64,000 bases of DNA from Unio delphinus (GCA_029339505.1 JAQISU010000132.1:10395001-10459000), one strand, 5' to 3'; shown: positions 46,130-57,879, counted from the first letter of the stretch. The notes: generated by a model not told the origin, from the letters alone. Translations and numbers: made by a program.

Positions 46130-47300
46130 ACCAGACTGATTTTGGTGCATGAAGGGATTGAAATTTATACAGATGATGCTGATCTGCTGTCAGATGTCTC
46201 TGCCATTACTAAAATTAGTAAAACCCTTTTAAATGAATTCTTCAGTTATCCTGTTGAAAAGAATTTGATGAGATTTGACAGAAGGCATTGGAATGATGAT
46301 TTTATATAAATGATACAATAACAACTATTAAAAATAGAAAGGTCTCTGGTATTAAAAGTAGATAAAATTTTAAATGAAGAAAAAAAACCAGCTCATTGGA
46401 ATTAAACTAAAGTAGACGTAAAGCATGAATACTTTGTCAGTTTAGATGCCAAGCTGCCTCCAAATATGGCTACTGTTACTGAAATAGAAAAACCTCTTAA
46501 TAACTGCATCTGCAAACCTGTTGATTAGAAGGCATAAAGACCTTTCAAATTTCTGCAAATGATGCTGATTCCATCAAATAAGACCACCATTACTAAAGAT
46601 AGAAAAAGCTTTAAATTACTCTTCGAAACCCACTGAACAGAATTTTACCAAATTTGATTGAAAGCTTCTCAGATTCCTACAGCTGATTTGATCTGTAATT
46701 AGACACAGCCACTGTCACTGAAAATATAATATTCATTAAATAGCTTCTTTTCCAAAGTAGTTGTATGTACCCGGACGTTTGATCATATGAGAGAATTAAA
46801 GCATCTTGGCATGAAGACCTTTCAGATTTGTAAAAACATTGCTGATCCACAATAAAATATGGCCAATTAATAAAATTGTCAAACCTTTAAATGGCATCTC
46901 AAAAACTTCTTTTAAAATTTTACCAAAACTTGATGGAAAGGACCTTTGAATATTGTACAAATGATGTTGATCCACCATTGAATATGGTTGATGTTACTAA
47001 AATTGTAAAACCTTTAAACAACTTAATCTCCAAAACAGTTATACAGAATTGGACCAAACTTAAGAAAAAGCATTCCAGGCATGAATACATCTGAATTTAT
47101 ATTACAAATAATGCTAATCTGCCATCAAATAATGTCATGATTCTGGAAAATAGAATAAACCTTTTAACTACTTCAGAACTGCTGACAAAATGCACTAGAA
47201 TGCCTCCTGGCATGAATACTCTTCCAAAATGTATCGAACAATAAAAACATTACCAGTGTTGGTAAAAAGTTCTAACAAAGTTTCAAGCAGCTACTTCATG
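46130..47300. repeat. Degenerate tandem repeat, about 170-190 bp units
   Basis: A set of phrases recurs about six times: ACCTTTCAAATTT or similar, AAATGATGCTGATC, CCATCAAATATGG, TTACTAAAATTG or GATAGAAAAA, CCTTTAAA and CAGAATTTTACCAAA. The units are strongly diverged, with no open frame across them. They may share origin with 39590-40130, which has the same logic of phrases, but this was not aligned. Confidence 0.6.
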
Positions 47301-47539
47301 CAGACTATGCCAGGTCACCACTAAAAGTAAAAAAACATTTACACGACTGTATTTTAAATATAAACTGCTGAATAGTAGTAAATTATGCTAATGTGCCATT
47401 AAATATAGGTGAAGGTTGAAAACCTAAACATAGAGAAACCTTGACACAATTGTGTACATGAAATATGCATTGGATGGATTTGCAGCAGAAAGTGTCCAAC
47501 TGCATGGGGCTCAAATGTGATTTCTTTTGCTAGCATTTT

Positions 47540-48270
47540 GTGTTTACACCTGCTATGTTATGAGGTTGTCTGTCCATCTGTTACCAGTTTAGTTTCTGCA
47601 AAATAATGTGTGTTCTACAGCATATACAGTTACCAATTTATTTTTGTGGAAAGCTTGCATTTTGGACAAGTTAGAAGCCTATTAATATCAGGTTAAAAAG
47701 GTTAAGTGTCAAGGTCACTGACTGAGAGAAGAAAAATGGTTTCTGCATGTCAGCTTATGTTCTCCATTACCTGTAGTGACTAAACTTTACGAGTGGCTTT
47801 GTTAGGAAGAATCATATTGATTTCAGTCACAAAAATTTGAAGGTCTAGGTCATTTCTACTTTGAAGAAATTGTATCCTGCGCAGGAACTTTAATTCTCCA
47901 TCCTGTTTGTTACCATACTTTGCTGATAGCCTGCACTTTATGTTGATTTGGTAGTCAAATGGTCAGATAAAAATGGTTTCTCGACCATAATGTTAGTTCT
48001 ACATTATAAACATCAACCAAAACTTTGTTAATGGCTTGCATATGGGTTATGAAAGAGACTAATTGTTTTTGGTTCAAACATTAAAGTTAAAAGTCATTCA
48101 CTTGAAACAAAAATGAATTTTGCATAAATCTTTAGTTTAAACTCTAAATAAAATATATGGCCAATTTTTTGTGGATGACTTGTACTCAGCATGAGAAAGA
48201 TTTATGGAACAAAAGGTCATTATTAAAGATAACTCTGACTTACAGAAAATACAGTAAATGTACGTGGTTT
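47540..48270. repeat. Degenerate repeat of the AGGTCAAGGTCAC type
   Basis: Several loosely spaced units each contain a phrase such as TAAGTGTCAAGGTCAC, GAAGGTCTAGGTCATT or AAAGTTAAAAGTCATT, followed by AAAAATGGTTTCT and TTACCATACTTTG or AAAACTTTGTTAATGGCTTG. The spacing is about 180-190 bp. Such strings are common in molluscan non-coding DNA in my recollection. Confidence 0.5.
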
Positions 48271-51261
48271 CTGTTTTGAAGAAATCAGCATTCTAAATAG
48301 AGGACTATTATACATGGAGTTGGTGTATAATATGACATTCTTTATACTCTTTTAATGAATTGAGAAAATACCAACTTGCATAATCCAAATTATGCAGACA
48401 GTTTTTCTATTTGTGTACTTGTTTCTTACAAATATGTGTTGTATGCCAGAATATATGGAGTAAGTAGGAAGTATTATAAGACTGAATTGTTTTTCTCATT
48501 TCTAAATGGAGTCTGATTTTTAAATGGAAAAGAAATCAGGTATGCAATTCCACCATCAAAAATGCAACACAATTCTAATGACAAGAAACAAATGTAATAA
48601 AATTAGTATTATATTCCTTTGAAGGACTTTAGAATATTTCAGTGATATCAATTATATAGAAATCACAATTACTTTTGATTTAAACAGAACCTTCATGTTC
48701 CAGAAACATTCATAATGGTAAATTGTAATGTGGGCCTGTTGAGACTTAATGTATCATCAGAAAAGGAAATAATTAATTTTCAGAAGTTAGCAAGACCCAT
48801 TTTAGAATATACTCAAACAATTTGTGACTCCAGGTTTTAGTGCTTTCAACAAGAGTGATTGGTAGTTGTGGGATGGATAGGTGTTACATGGAACACACAT
48901 AACCTAAACCATACTTTCTACTTTTAATCCTTCACATATTTGTTCATATCCCTGGATGTAGGGTCCGCACTTGTAAATATTACAAGAAGAACTTGAATAA
49001 ATCCAAAGCAGCCAAATTTGTTTTATCCAGTTATTATTAATTTACACCAGGATGTATTAGTTCAGTATTGAATAGGTCGTTTGGAACCAATAAACCATTG
49101 TTGATTAGAAAGCAAGTTGACAATTTTTTGCTAAGTAACTTATTCAATTTAAAGTATTAGTATAGTGAAATTATTTTAAAACCCTTTACACTGCATAGTG
49201 CATTAGTGTCATGATGTAGTACCATACTAATCAAGATTACTTACAGCCAAGTTTTTATTATTGAACTATGAGAGATTCATAAAAGATTAGCCCCAACACA
49301 CTGAAAAATAACATATTAGGGACAATAATTTCATATTTAGGGGGCAGCCAGGATAATTATATATTGGCTGTGATCAGCTGTCTAACAAAATATACTAATA
49401 GGGGAGACATACAAACAGAATAAAATGGTTTAGAACAAGAGATATTCTGCTTCTTCTTGAAAATAGAATTGTTCTGCTGATGTCCACTGTGTATTGTCAG
49501 TAAATATTCTTCATGAAGGCCACATTATTAGGCTACACGCTAAACACTTATCATGGTAAAGGAATAAAAGTCATAAAATCAACTTTTGTTTTATGCTTCA
49601 GAAGTGTCTGGAGAAATTTAGTACTTGGAAAAAAGATGCTAGAGCTTGCATTATCCACTTGAATTTTCTTTGATTTGAGCACTCAATATGAGCCCATTCA
49701 ATTGGCTGTTACGGATACATCAGGCAAAATCAATTTTAAATGTCTATAATTCATTTATTCACCAAATCAACTTTTGAAATATTCTCTATCTGTCTCATAA
49801 GGTGATAAAAATGTGATAATCTGAACATTTCCTTTATGTTTTGCTTATATTTTGTCCACCCATTGGTGAAAAACAAGTTAAAGTCAGAGCATTGTACAGC
49901 TGGGGGATTACAAAATTCAGCAGATATGTTAAGTTTCATCACAAAGGCATGAGAGTCACATAGCTTAGTTCTGTCTGATAACTAATAATTTTTTTTAAAT
50001 ATTATGATAGCTTTAAATTGCTTGCTATAAATTAAATATTTCCCTACTGCATGCAATTGGTTGTCTGCATTCATAACTTTGGAAGAAATAAACTCGACGC
50101 ATTTGTGACTATAAGTGGTATGATGGGATAGTGTCAGTTTAAGGGGTTGAAAAGAAAGGTGGATTATATGTGTTTGACTTTGCCAGAAGAAAAGAAAAAC
50201 ATTGAATTAATCTTATGATTGTGTTGTTTTTCTTTCTGAGTAGACAGACCTCACAGAAATATTTCCATGGAGCTTAACATGGCTGATTTAGAAAATGGAA
50301 AAGATAAACATGAAAGCCACTATCTGCAATAATTACATATCTATATATTGTAATTAAAAATTGAAGGAAAAATTTTCTAAACCAAAAGAAAATTAAAACA
50401 TCAGGAAACTTTAATTTATGAATTAGATGCGTTTTATTCATGTAGATTTCTTGTCATGCAACAAACACATAACTAGCAAAATATGTCAAAATGTTTTAAT
50501 TCATGTACACTTTTGAATGGATGTGTAGTCCCAAATAAGATATGACAATAATCTGGGTTATTTGTGTGTATTATATAAGTATTATGTCATTTATAGCTGT
50601 TTAAGTTGTTACTGAAATCAGAAAAAATTAGAATCGGAAATTTTAGATTCAGATATCTAGAACTATATGCTCAGCAGGTTTGTGATTTCCAGGGAGGTAT
50701 GTCAACAGATTGGTAGATTAAAAGATTGGGGCCAAAATCAAAAGACCACCGTACAGTCCAGGAGACTTGACATGCATGAATGTTATGAACAGGGTGGATT
50801 TCACTTTGATATTGGTAACTGTCTTAGGTATCACACTGATTTAAGATGATTACCGTTGCTCCAAGTATTTTTAAATACCTATAAGGCATATATTTACACT
50901 ATGAATCAAAAATGGCTACCTTAGGGCACAGTTCAGTAATTTTGGTTAGTTTGAAATCTACAGAAATTTAAATCAAACAAATACAAATTGTTGGAGTAAT
51001 TAATGAGATTTCACACCAAACTATTGAATAACGTTATGTTGTTCAGTAATATTGACAGTCTTTTGTCAAAGGAATAAATGCAAGTGTGGATCTCTTTTTA
51101 TAACTGTTGATTAAAAAAGTCTAATAATCTAATTTTGACCAACCAAATCAATATTTCTTGTGCATAAAACTAAATATACATATATTTAAGGTTAATAATT
51201 GGTTTGCAGTCTAATAATGAGACAAATAATTGTCTTGGTTTGGGTTTAAAGGCACTTGTCA
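48271..51261. other. AT-rich intergenic DNA, nothing recognised
   Basis: About 3 kb without a supported gene, SINE or tandem repeat. Short frames at 49751-49942 and 50667-50849 have no family features. Confidence 0.5.
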
Positions 51262-51415
51262 GTGGATGATGTGTTCTACAGGGCAGCCAGTATAACGTAG
51301 AGGACGAATCCTGGAACACACTGGTAAGAACCAGTGACCCACAGGATGCTTCTGGCACGCTTTCTCACATAATCACATTGGCCTAGCCAAAACCTCAAGC
51401 CTTTATGTACAGAGA
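51262..51415 (-). mobile_element. SINE family B, 3' part, reversed copy
   Basis: Read on the minus strand it gives GGCCAATGTGATTATGTGAG, AAGCGTGCCAGAAGC, a CTGGTTCTTACCAGTG segment and TTCGTCCTCTACGTTATACT, colinear with 37197-37330. The tRNA-like head is missing. Confidence 0.7.
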
Positions 51416-51519
51416 AAAGATAACAAGTGTTAATATAGACAAGTATTTTAAACCACTTGGACACCCATGGCCCTAACATCTTTATCAAGTGTGGGGGTGG
51501 GGGCTTATCATCTAGCATG

Positions 51520-51867
<348 letters not shown>

Positions 51868-53046
51868 AAATATATATAATGATAGCAAAATAATTAGTAT
51901 GCTTGTATACTAAGTTAATATTGTAATTGTCTTTGATACAGATAAAAAGTTTATGTTGTGTGGTTATCATGGTAATGTCATCAGTGATTTGTATTGAAGT
52001 CCACTTGTCTTCATTTGACTAACATTATTCATGTTGTGTCATCAAAAACATGCATTGCATTTCCACTCAACTTATTTTGTATTACAAGAAGTATGTAAAT
52101 ATATAATTACATCTTGAAACATCATAATTATCACTGAGTACACAATAAATAAACTTGCATGATACATATGGCCTTGCTTTTTTATTATAAGTTTTTCTTT
52201 ATTTGTTGTGATTGAATTAAAGCCAAACTTCATCTTACATAAACTGTAATTAAGCTTCAAGGAAAGAATAAGAAGCAGGTCTGAAAACAAAGCCATATAA
52301 TAATCTACTTAAACGTAAGCAGATATACATAGGTCACTGTTATGCACAGTATCGAGCAATTGCATAAACTAATATGCATGAAACTGTTGCAGATTAATTC
52401 AACGTTATTGAATGTGAATGCCTGGTCACATAGCCCAGCATTAAGAGAGATGGTATGCTGAAGCTCAGGATTTATCCACCAATTCAAAACATTTTGAACT
52501 TTTATACACCAATGATTTGTATTATCCATTGTGTTTAGTTTATCAGATGCTATTTTCTGTAGAACAAATGCTTCATAATTTGTTTCTCACATACAGGTCA
52601 TGGCAAGTACTTTTTCAAGAATTACATGCTCGCTTGTTAACTTCTACTTCTTGCTAAGAATATCATATAATATCTGACATGTTGTTTAGACTAGTAGTTT
52701 CTGGAGGGAGAGGGGTCATTGTAAAATAAAGACAGGCCTAGGCATATAGATATTCTGTTCTGAACCACAAGTTGAGCAGCAGAGAGAGGGTGAATCAGAC
52801 AACTTTTCAAACAAAAATCGATTTTAACTGTCAAAACAACAAATAGACCCTTCCTACGAATTTTCATGTTTTAACCAACAAAAATAAATAAAGTCTCCAT
52901 TTGCCAAACAGAGACTTAGTGATTTTGTCTGAAACACGATCTTGCAGAAGGCTTCGAAATGAGTAAAAAAAACACGATGGACACTCACCTCTATGATTTC
53001 AACCGAATATTTTATCAAGTCCAACACGATATCACGTCCGAGGGTC
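51868..53046. other. Intergenic DNA left of the Polinton block
   Basis: No gene. The left end of the Polinton element should lie here or further left, but I could not find a terminal inverted repeat, since its partner would lie within or beyond the satellite to the right. Confidence 0.4.
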
Positions 53047-54418
53047 TTAGGACTTTACAAACAGACTAATTTGTAAAACCTCACCTTGTAAATCAATCAG
53101 ATTATTAGACTGGTCAGTGAGTTTAAAATTGATTCTGGTTAATGAATTATTATGACATTGCATATAGACTGGATTAGTTGGATCCTCGATTATTAGAAAT
53201 CCTGGAGGAGCTGTTGGTGCAAATGAATACAAAATATATCCCTGCTGAGCTTGATTTGATCGTTCTAGATTTCTTTGATAGCTTCCTTCGATAACATCAC
53301 ATACTAAATTGATCGCTATCACCGATGAAATATTCACATTTTGAGGAACAATATGCCTGCCGCCACCATCTGGGTCATTATTATGTTTGAGGATTTTATT
53401 TCCGGTGATGTTGTTTTTTTTCCATGCGTCATGGATTTTTTTTCCATTCATCATGGATTTTTTTTAAACCTTCATCGATGGCATCATTGAGAGATTTATG
53501 TAGTTCTAAGATATTATACCCAGGTAGTTTGAATTTGTAAATATTTTCTCTGAGTATATTATACTTCGTTGCAAACTCATTTTTCGTGTTAGGATGTCTG
53601 TCACCTATAACATCTTGAATGATTTGTGAATGAAATGTTTCCATGTCATTGATGATTTTGTTACATGTTTCTACGACGCTGATAAATTCATCTCTGATGA
53701 GAGTACCGGATTTAAGGGATATTAACAACAGTGAAATATCGTTATTTAACGCTGTGAAATTTTCAGTGATTTTATCCTGTCGAGTTATGTAATGACTAAT
53801 ACTGTAACCTTCTATTTCAGAGAAAAAATTGAATTTGATGTAATCGCTATAGCTTTTTATTGGATTATCAGATTTTATCCTGTCTGTGACATAATCAGAT
53901 TTTTGTGGTTCAGGTGGTAAATTGACGGTTTCTCTCCCGGGTGGTAATTCAGGCCATCCTAGTACGGTTCTAATAGAACTCTGATAGATATCTACGACGT
54001 ATCCCTCTGTGCTTATCTCAATTGCAGATGATAGTGTTGGTTCGTGAACCGTTATAGCTATTTTTGATTCTTTTCCAGTAATCGATTTTATTCTACGCTG
54101 GAATTCAGCATTGATTTGTTCAATTTGGTATGATCCGGTTGGTATTGAAACGACGTTCCAGTCTGGGGTACTGTCGTCTTTATTCTTATACGAGAACACC
54201 AGTGAAGTATTCGGTTGTTGACCACCATATGATTTTGATCTGATAATAGGCCAACTATGGTATACTCGTAATTTTGCTAACGCGATTTCCTTCACGGGGA
54301 CTGGGATAGGGAAATTCACACTGAATTCTGGATTCGTTGATGTTATTGAGATCATACTTGTTTGTACTGGGTTTGTGTTCTCCACTATTCGTTGAAGTAA
54401 TTCCTGCGGTGTTGTCAT
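53047..54418 (-). pseudogene. Penton-like minor capsid protein of a Polinton, frameshifted
   Basis: Two overlapping frames make one gene: 54418-53429 (329 codons) and 53454-53047 (135 codons). The first has the N-terminal pattern I associate with Polinton single-jelly-roll minor capsid (penton) proteins: VKEIALAKLRVYHSWP, SLVFSYKN, WNVVSIPTGSYQIEQINAE and a later SSIRTVLGWPEL. The second has the C-terminal jelly-roll pattern: INLVCDVIEGSY, YILYSFAP..APPGFLI and INFKLTDQSNNLIDLQGE. The break falls in a duplicated A-rich motif (IHDEWKK / IHDAWKK) with A8 runs near 53405-53465; a shift of +1 would join the frames. It is the last gene of the minus-strand block and its start overlaps the previous ORF by 164 bases. 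In a virion it would form the vertex capsomer. Confidence 0.65.
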
Positions 54419-54884
54419 TGTTATTATACTGTTGTTGTCGCTCTAATTTTGACATCGCAGAATCATAAATACTGACCATCGCTGAGAACTCACTATCGGA
54501 TATAATTGTATCATCGAGCGATGACGATATCAACAAGGATAATTGCGAGTATGCAGTTGATACAACATGAGATTTAATCACGTAGTCTTGCAGTTTACTC
54601 TGGCTGCATGATGATATTTTTTTTGTTACTATCGAAATTATTCCCGCGATTGTTGTTGCCGCAGAAATGCAAATTGGAACAGCTATCGGGGCAATCATTT
54701 TTACCGAGGATAGTATAATACCAGCTCCGGTGATTACACCACTCACAGCGTACACGGTAACATCAACTGCTGTGATTCTTCGTTGGTATTTTTTAATTTT
54801 CATTGCATACTCATCAGTGAGAGTTTTGAGTTTCATTGAAAACTCTCTAGCCTGATCATAGCGATATTGCGATGATGAAATCAT
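54255..54884 (-). CDS. Polinton-type two-TM membrane protein
   Basis: The protein has 209 residues. A basic N-terminal helix (residues 1-38) is followed by two hydrophobic helices: about 42-60 (VTVYAVSGVITGAGIILS) and about 65-88 (IAPIAVPICISAATTIAGII). A soluble helical part ends in DDTIISDSEFSAMVSIYDSAMSKLERQ. This layout, with the ISDEEF-like motif, recurs in proteins encoded by invertebrate Polintons as I remember them. It resembles SLATT-like small membrane proteins but I would not claim function. Beyond about residue 155 the frame is polar and runs out of phase over the start of the penton gene, so the true end may have been earlier. The start at 54884 is preceded by CAATTGAAATC, shared with the gene starting at 59190. 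Confidence 0.6.
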   Translation of the reverse strand: MISSSQYRYDQAREFSMKLKTLTDEYAMKIKKYQRRITAVDVTVYAVSGVITGAGIILSSVKMIAPIAVPICISAATTIAGIISIVTKKISSCSQSKLQDYVIKSHVVSTAYSQLSLLISSSLDDTIISDSEFSAMVSIYDSAMSKLERQQQYNNNDNTAGITSTNSGEHKPSTNKYDLNNINESRIQCEFPYPSPREGNRVSKITSIP

Positions 54885-54890
54885 TTTATT

Positions 54891-54921
54891 TCCAAATCAG
54901 TTTACGATTTCAATTGAAACC
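54891..54921 (-). promoter_or_regulatory. Upstream motif of the membrane-protein gene
   Basis: The minus strand reads CAATTGAAATCGTAAACTGA. The 11-mer CAATTGAAATC is identical to that upstream of the 59190 gene (59205-59215). It is a candidate promoter element of the Polinton. Confidence 0.35.
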
Positions 54922-54939
54922 GTTATTTATTTAAATCCG

Positions 54940-55782
54940 CTACGAATTCCAAATACCACGTTGTTGAAACCTAACCAAATTTTTATCAGTAGATGTTATC
55001 GTGAACTTTTCAGTTGTATCATTGTCGATGATCGTTGAAATCGTATTGTTGACCCCAGATAAACTCGACGATGAAATATTAAATTGAGTCGTTGTCACTA
55101 GTGTTAATCGATAAATACCTTTAACGGTTGCAGTGATATCTAATTTGTTGTTTGTAGGTGTCCACGCAAATGATCCGTGTTGGATCGTGTATACTACGTT
55201 GTTAGTTTTCTCATGCGGAATTTTTGTTTTTTCAATGATTGTTATCATCCTCGAAAAATCACCTTTGATTGCTTCGATGAAGTTTTTCGTCTCATCGATG
55301 GATTTTTTAATATCATGGAGTTTTATTTCAATTTTATCCAATGGGGTTCCAAGAAATTTATCCACGATGTTTCTACAAAAATTTGAAAACTGTTTTCCGT
55401 GTTCTTCAGATTTAGATTGAAGTGTTGCTAGGTCCAACACATAATTTTTTTAACTCATCGTTGAGAGTTTTTAATCTATCTGTAATCGTCGAAGTAAGTA
55501 CACCCGGTTTGAGTTTACCCTGATCGGAAAATAACGCGATAGTATCCTCGATTGCGTTTCGTTGTTTAACCAAAATATCCAACGACACATTACTAGTTTT
55601 CAATTTACCCTGACGATCTTGAAATACAACTATTTCATTAGGATCAACACTTGTTAAGTTCAACGTCTCAGCTATTTCATCTTCGATTATTTTTTTATAT
55701 CACCGGTTGCAGATATTCCTGCAGTGTCATCGGCACCGGGTTTCTTCATCGCTGATAAAGATCTCCCCCAAATATCAATCAT
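54940..55782 (-). pseudogene. Polinton coiled-coil protein, two frameshifts
   Basis: Three frames in succession form one gene. A start MIDIWGRSLSAMKKPGAD at 55782 runs to an A7 run at 55689-55695. Then comes 55663-55412 (VVFQDRQGKLKTSNVSLDIL..., helical), and then 55440-54940 with a long amphipathic helix (FSNFCRNIVDKFLG...IEIKLHDIKKSIDETKNFIE) and a beta-rich C-terminal part. The first break needs a shift of -1 and the second, in an A7 run at 55445-55451, needs +1. Opposite directions argue for indels or sequencing slips and against a programmed frameshift. A coiled coil followed by a beta-rich end is suggestive of a fibre or spike, but that is inference. I do not recognise a named family. 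Confidence 0.55.
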
Positions 55783-55783
55783 T

Positions 55784-56467
55784 TTATTTTATACATCTTT
55801 CTCTAAAATCGTTTCGATTTCCAGCGATTACTGTGTATTCATTTACGACAACATGTGGTGGTTTTCCCCTTGTGTTACCCAAGGAGTTAGAAATAGCGTC
55901 AAGGACATTTAATACTTCGCTGCCGCATATTGGTGGGTCATTCATTTGTTGTGCTGGTAGCGTAGAATACCAAGTCTTCATTGGAAAAGTCTTTAAGCGA
56001 TTTATATAACGCATAAATTCCTTCGGCGGGGCTAATCCATATGAATCGAAATAAACAATCCCATGTGGATCAATAGCGTATGCAACCCAGTGAGTTCCAG
56101 GTCCGGTGCTGTTATCTAAATTAATAATACCGGTTTCAACGCAGTTGGGTTGTGCCGGTAACTGATCTTTCATAAAGACACCTCTGAAGTTTTTTATCGC
56201 TAGTTTTTTAGCAGCATCAATTAAATCAAAATTGGACATTGGAGTCAAAGACTCTCCAACTAGTAAAACGGTTCTAGTCTTAGACCCTTTCCGCTGTACC
56301 ATGAATACGGGGTTCCTGGTAGTCTTAGACCCTTCCCCTTTTTTTATACCCTCGTCCATTCTTCTTCGGTTCATATGATTCAGCAATGCCTTGTACCGCT
56401 TTTGCTCCCAAGCCTCCAGGTGCCCCCAATGCGACAGCTTTTGCAACTGCTGGTGCAGCCGCTGCAA
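55784..56467 (-). CDS. Adenain/ULP1-like cysteine protease of a Polinton
   Basis: This is a C5-type maturation protease expected to process capsid proteins. Counting from the first ATG (56467), the catalytic set is visible: His126 in GTHWVAYA, Asp141 in VYFDSYG, Gln173/Gln174 in PAQQM and Cys181 in PPICGSEV. SNFDLIDAAKKLAIKNFRGVF (residues 78-98) is the usual N-terminal segment of Polinton proteases. The first 36 residues overlap the preceding gene out of phase, so the true start is more likely Met37 (56359) or Met77 (56239). The frame is open throughout, and this is one of three intact genes in the block. The C-terminal tail after the cysteine is about 46 residues, without obvious damage. 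It is immediately followed by the coiled-coil gene. Confidence 0.8.
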   Translation of the reverse strand: MQRLHQQLQKLSHWGHLEAWEQKRYKALLNHMNRRRMDEGIKKGEGSKTTRNPVFMVQRKGSKTRTVLLVGESLTPMSNFDLIDAAKKLAIKNFRGVFMKDQLPAQPNCVETGIINLDNSTGPGTHWVAYAIDPHGIVYFDSYGLAPPKEFMRYINRLKTFPMKTWYSTLPAQQMNDPPICGSEVLNVLDAISNSLGNTRGKPPHVVVNEYTVIAGNRNDFRERCIK

Positions 56468-56746
56468 TTAATCCTGGTAACGTAGCAAATAACGGGAATA
56501 TACCGCCTGTTTTAATCATATTTTTGATAGCAGCCGCAGAAATAGTAATCTGAACACCTTTTTTTGCTACAAGTGCATCATTGAAGTGTTTTACTTGAAG
56601 AGTTGTCAGTAACAATTTATTCGCCCCGCCAGTCATTTGATTGGGTTTCAGCGTGATAGTGGTTCCACATTTTTTTTAGCTGATTCTGATTGCAATTTCT
56701 TGATTTGACCGGGGGTTAACGCAACACTAATAACACTATACGACAT
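56325..56746 (-). pseudogene. Small pX/pVI-like virion protein, frameshifted
   Basis: The start at 56746 gives MSYSVISVALTPGQIKKLQS, then the frame breaks in an A8 run (56670-56677). It resumes with a TITLKPNQMTGG phrase and the 103-codon frame to 56325. The protein has three related repeats of the form x-LTxxQ-IKxLxxAxxxKxGxxIxIS, then KTGGIFPL followed by a hydrophobic Ala/Gly-rich segment (LIAAAAPAVAKAVALGAPGG) and a basic tail (KKNGRGYKKRGRV). This layout is typical of the small Polinton/adintovirus proteins compared with adenovirus pX or pVI. A membrane-active or core role is inference. Its end overlaps the protease ORF. Confidence 0.62.
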
Positions 56747-56764
56747 TATACATAATAGATTGAT

Positions 56765-56791
56765 TCTAAATCGTAAATTGTAAAGCAATTT
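56765..56791 (-). promoter_or_regulatory. Upstream dyad of the pX-like gene
   Basis: AAATTG at 56775-56780 and CAATTT at 56786-56791 form a perfect inverted repeat around TAAAG, 28 bases from the ATG. TACGATTTAGA lies next to it on the minus strand. Near-identical arrangements precede the genes at 59190 and 58324. Confidence 0.45.
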
Positions 56792-56806
56792 CATCGAGAA
56801 AATCGT

Positions 56807-57861
56807 TTACATATTTTCTACTGGCTCATCTACCACTCTCATTCTTCCACCAACACCTTCGAGTAGCATTGATTTATCGCTGAGAATGACAGCAACTGCT
56901 CTATAACGTGGCGCAGCAACACCTTGTTTTGATGCTATGTTCCACATGAATAACCCGTTAATATTTGATTGTTTAACATCTGTACTTACCGTTAGCCAAC
57001 TTAGTAATGATTTTCCTCCTTGGTCCATAAATGATAGTAATCGTTCTTCTGCGGTGATTGATGGAGTCAACACTGGCATCCACAATAATAGTTTTGTTAA
57101 AATGACTTTATCGGCATTTGGATTTGCATTGTCTGCGGGAATCCTCCAAATTGCATCATTATCATCACTCTTTCGCACGAGTGCTACTGTATGCTTCGCT
57201 CCATAAATAACTTTTCGGACATTTCTGCAGAATCCAAATATATGATGCAGTGGAATCGCGCATGAAAACTAATTTACGCCGCCCCTCCAACATTGATATA
57301 CGTTATGCAGCTCCTAGATTGAAATTGGGATCGTTGTTTATAATCATATTTTCAACATCAACATCAGCGGCACCAGCATTATTCTTTGGTCGTCTTACAA
57401 CAAATTGATTTCCTCCAGCTGTATTTTTAACATCTTTTGCAAACATCATAGAAGGTCCTGCTGATCTTGTATAATCATCAGAATATCTCGCTAACCCGAT
57501 TATTGTTGTAGCCACATCAACATCGCGAACTATCGACTCAATTTCTTTTCCATCAATGAGATATCTAGCACTTTCGAATAACGCCATGATACCATTATTG
57601 ACAAACGCGACTTGAGTACCAACTGGATACGGTGCTGGTACAGCAGGAGTATCAGCAGCTGTTACAAGTTCTCCTTCTACTTCAATAAACGCTTCAGCGG
57701 GTAGAAAGTATTTACTGGTATCATGAACTTGAAGTTCAATTCTTGCTCGACTATTTGAGTCTATTGCATGATAGGCGTAATATTGATAATCGCGTACAGA
57801 ATCATCCTTGAGGACTGGGGCGTCTATATCAAAACGCTGGATCAGGTGACCTTTTGAACAT
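56807..57861 (-). pseudogene. Major capsid protein (double jelly roll) of a Polinton, broken and short
   Basis: The frame pieces match the Polinton major capsid pattern in order: HLIQRFDIDAPVL near 57840; YFLPAEAFIEVEGELV; AFVNNGIMALFESARYLIDG and VATTIIGLARYSDDYTRSAG (57590-57440); AIPLHHIFGFC and VIYGAKHTVALVRKSDDNDA (57270-57160); KVILTKLLLWMPVLTPS; and PRYRAVAVIL near 56900. Lesions seen are a frame change just after the ATG at 57861, an in-frame TAA at 57303 and a +1 shift at about 57262. After AVAVIL the protein ends within 25 residues, although related capsid proteins continue well beyond this point, so the C-terminal part appears deleted. Total coding length is about 350 codons. It would be the main shell subunit of the virion. 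Confidence 0.68.
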
Positions 57862-57879
57862 TTTATTATATATCCATTG

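Noticed and set aside
55412..55695. Programmed ribosomal frameshifting in the Polinton coiled-coil gene
   Set aside because: The two breaks need shifts in opposite directions, which a single slippery mechanism does not explain; indels or sequence errors fit better.
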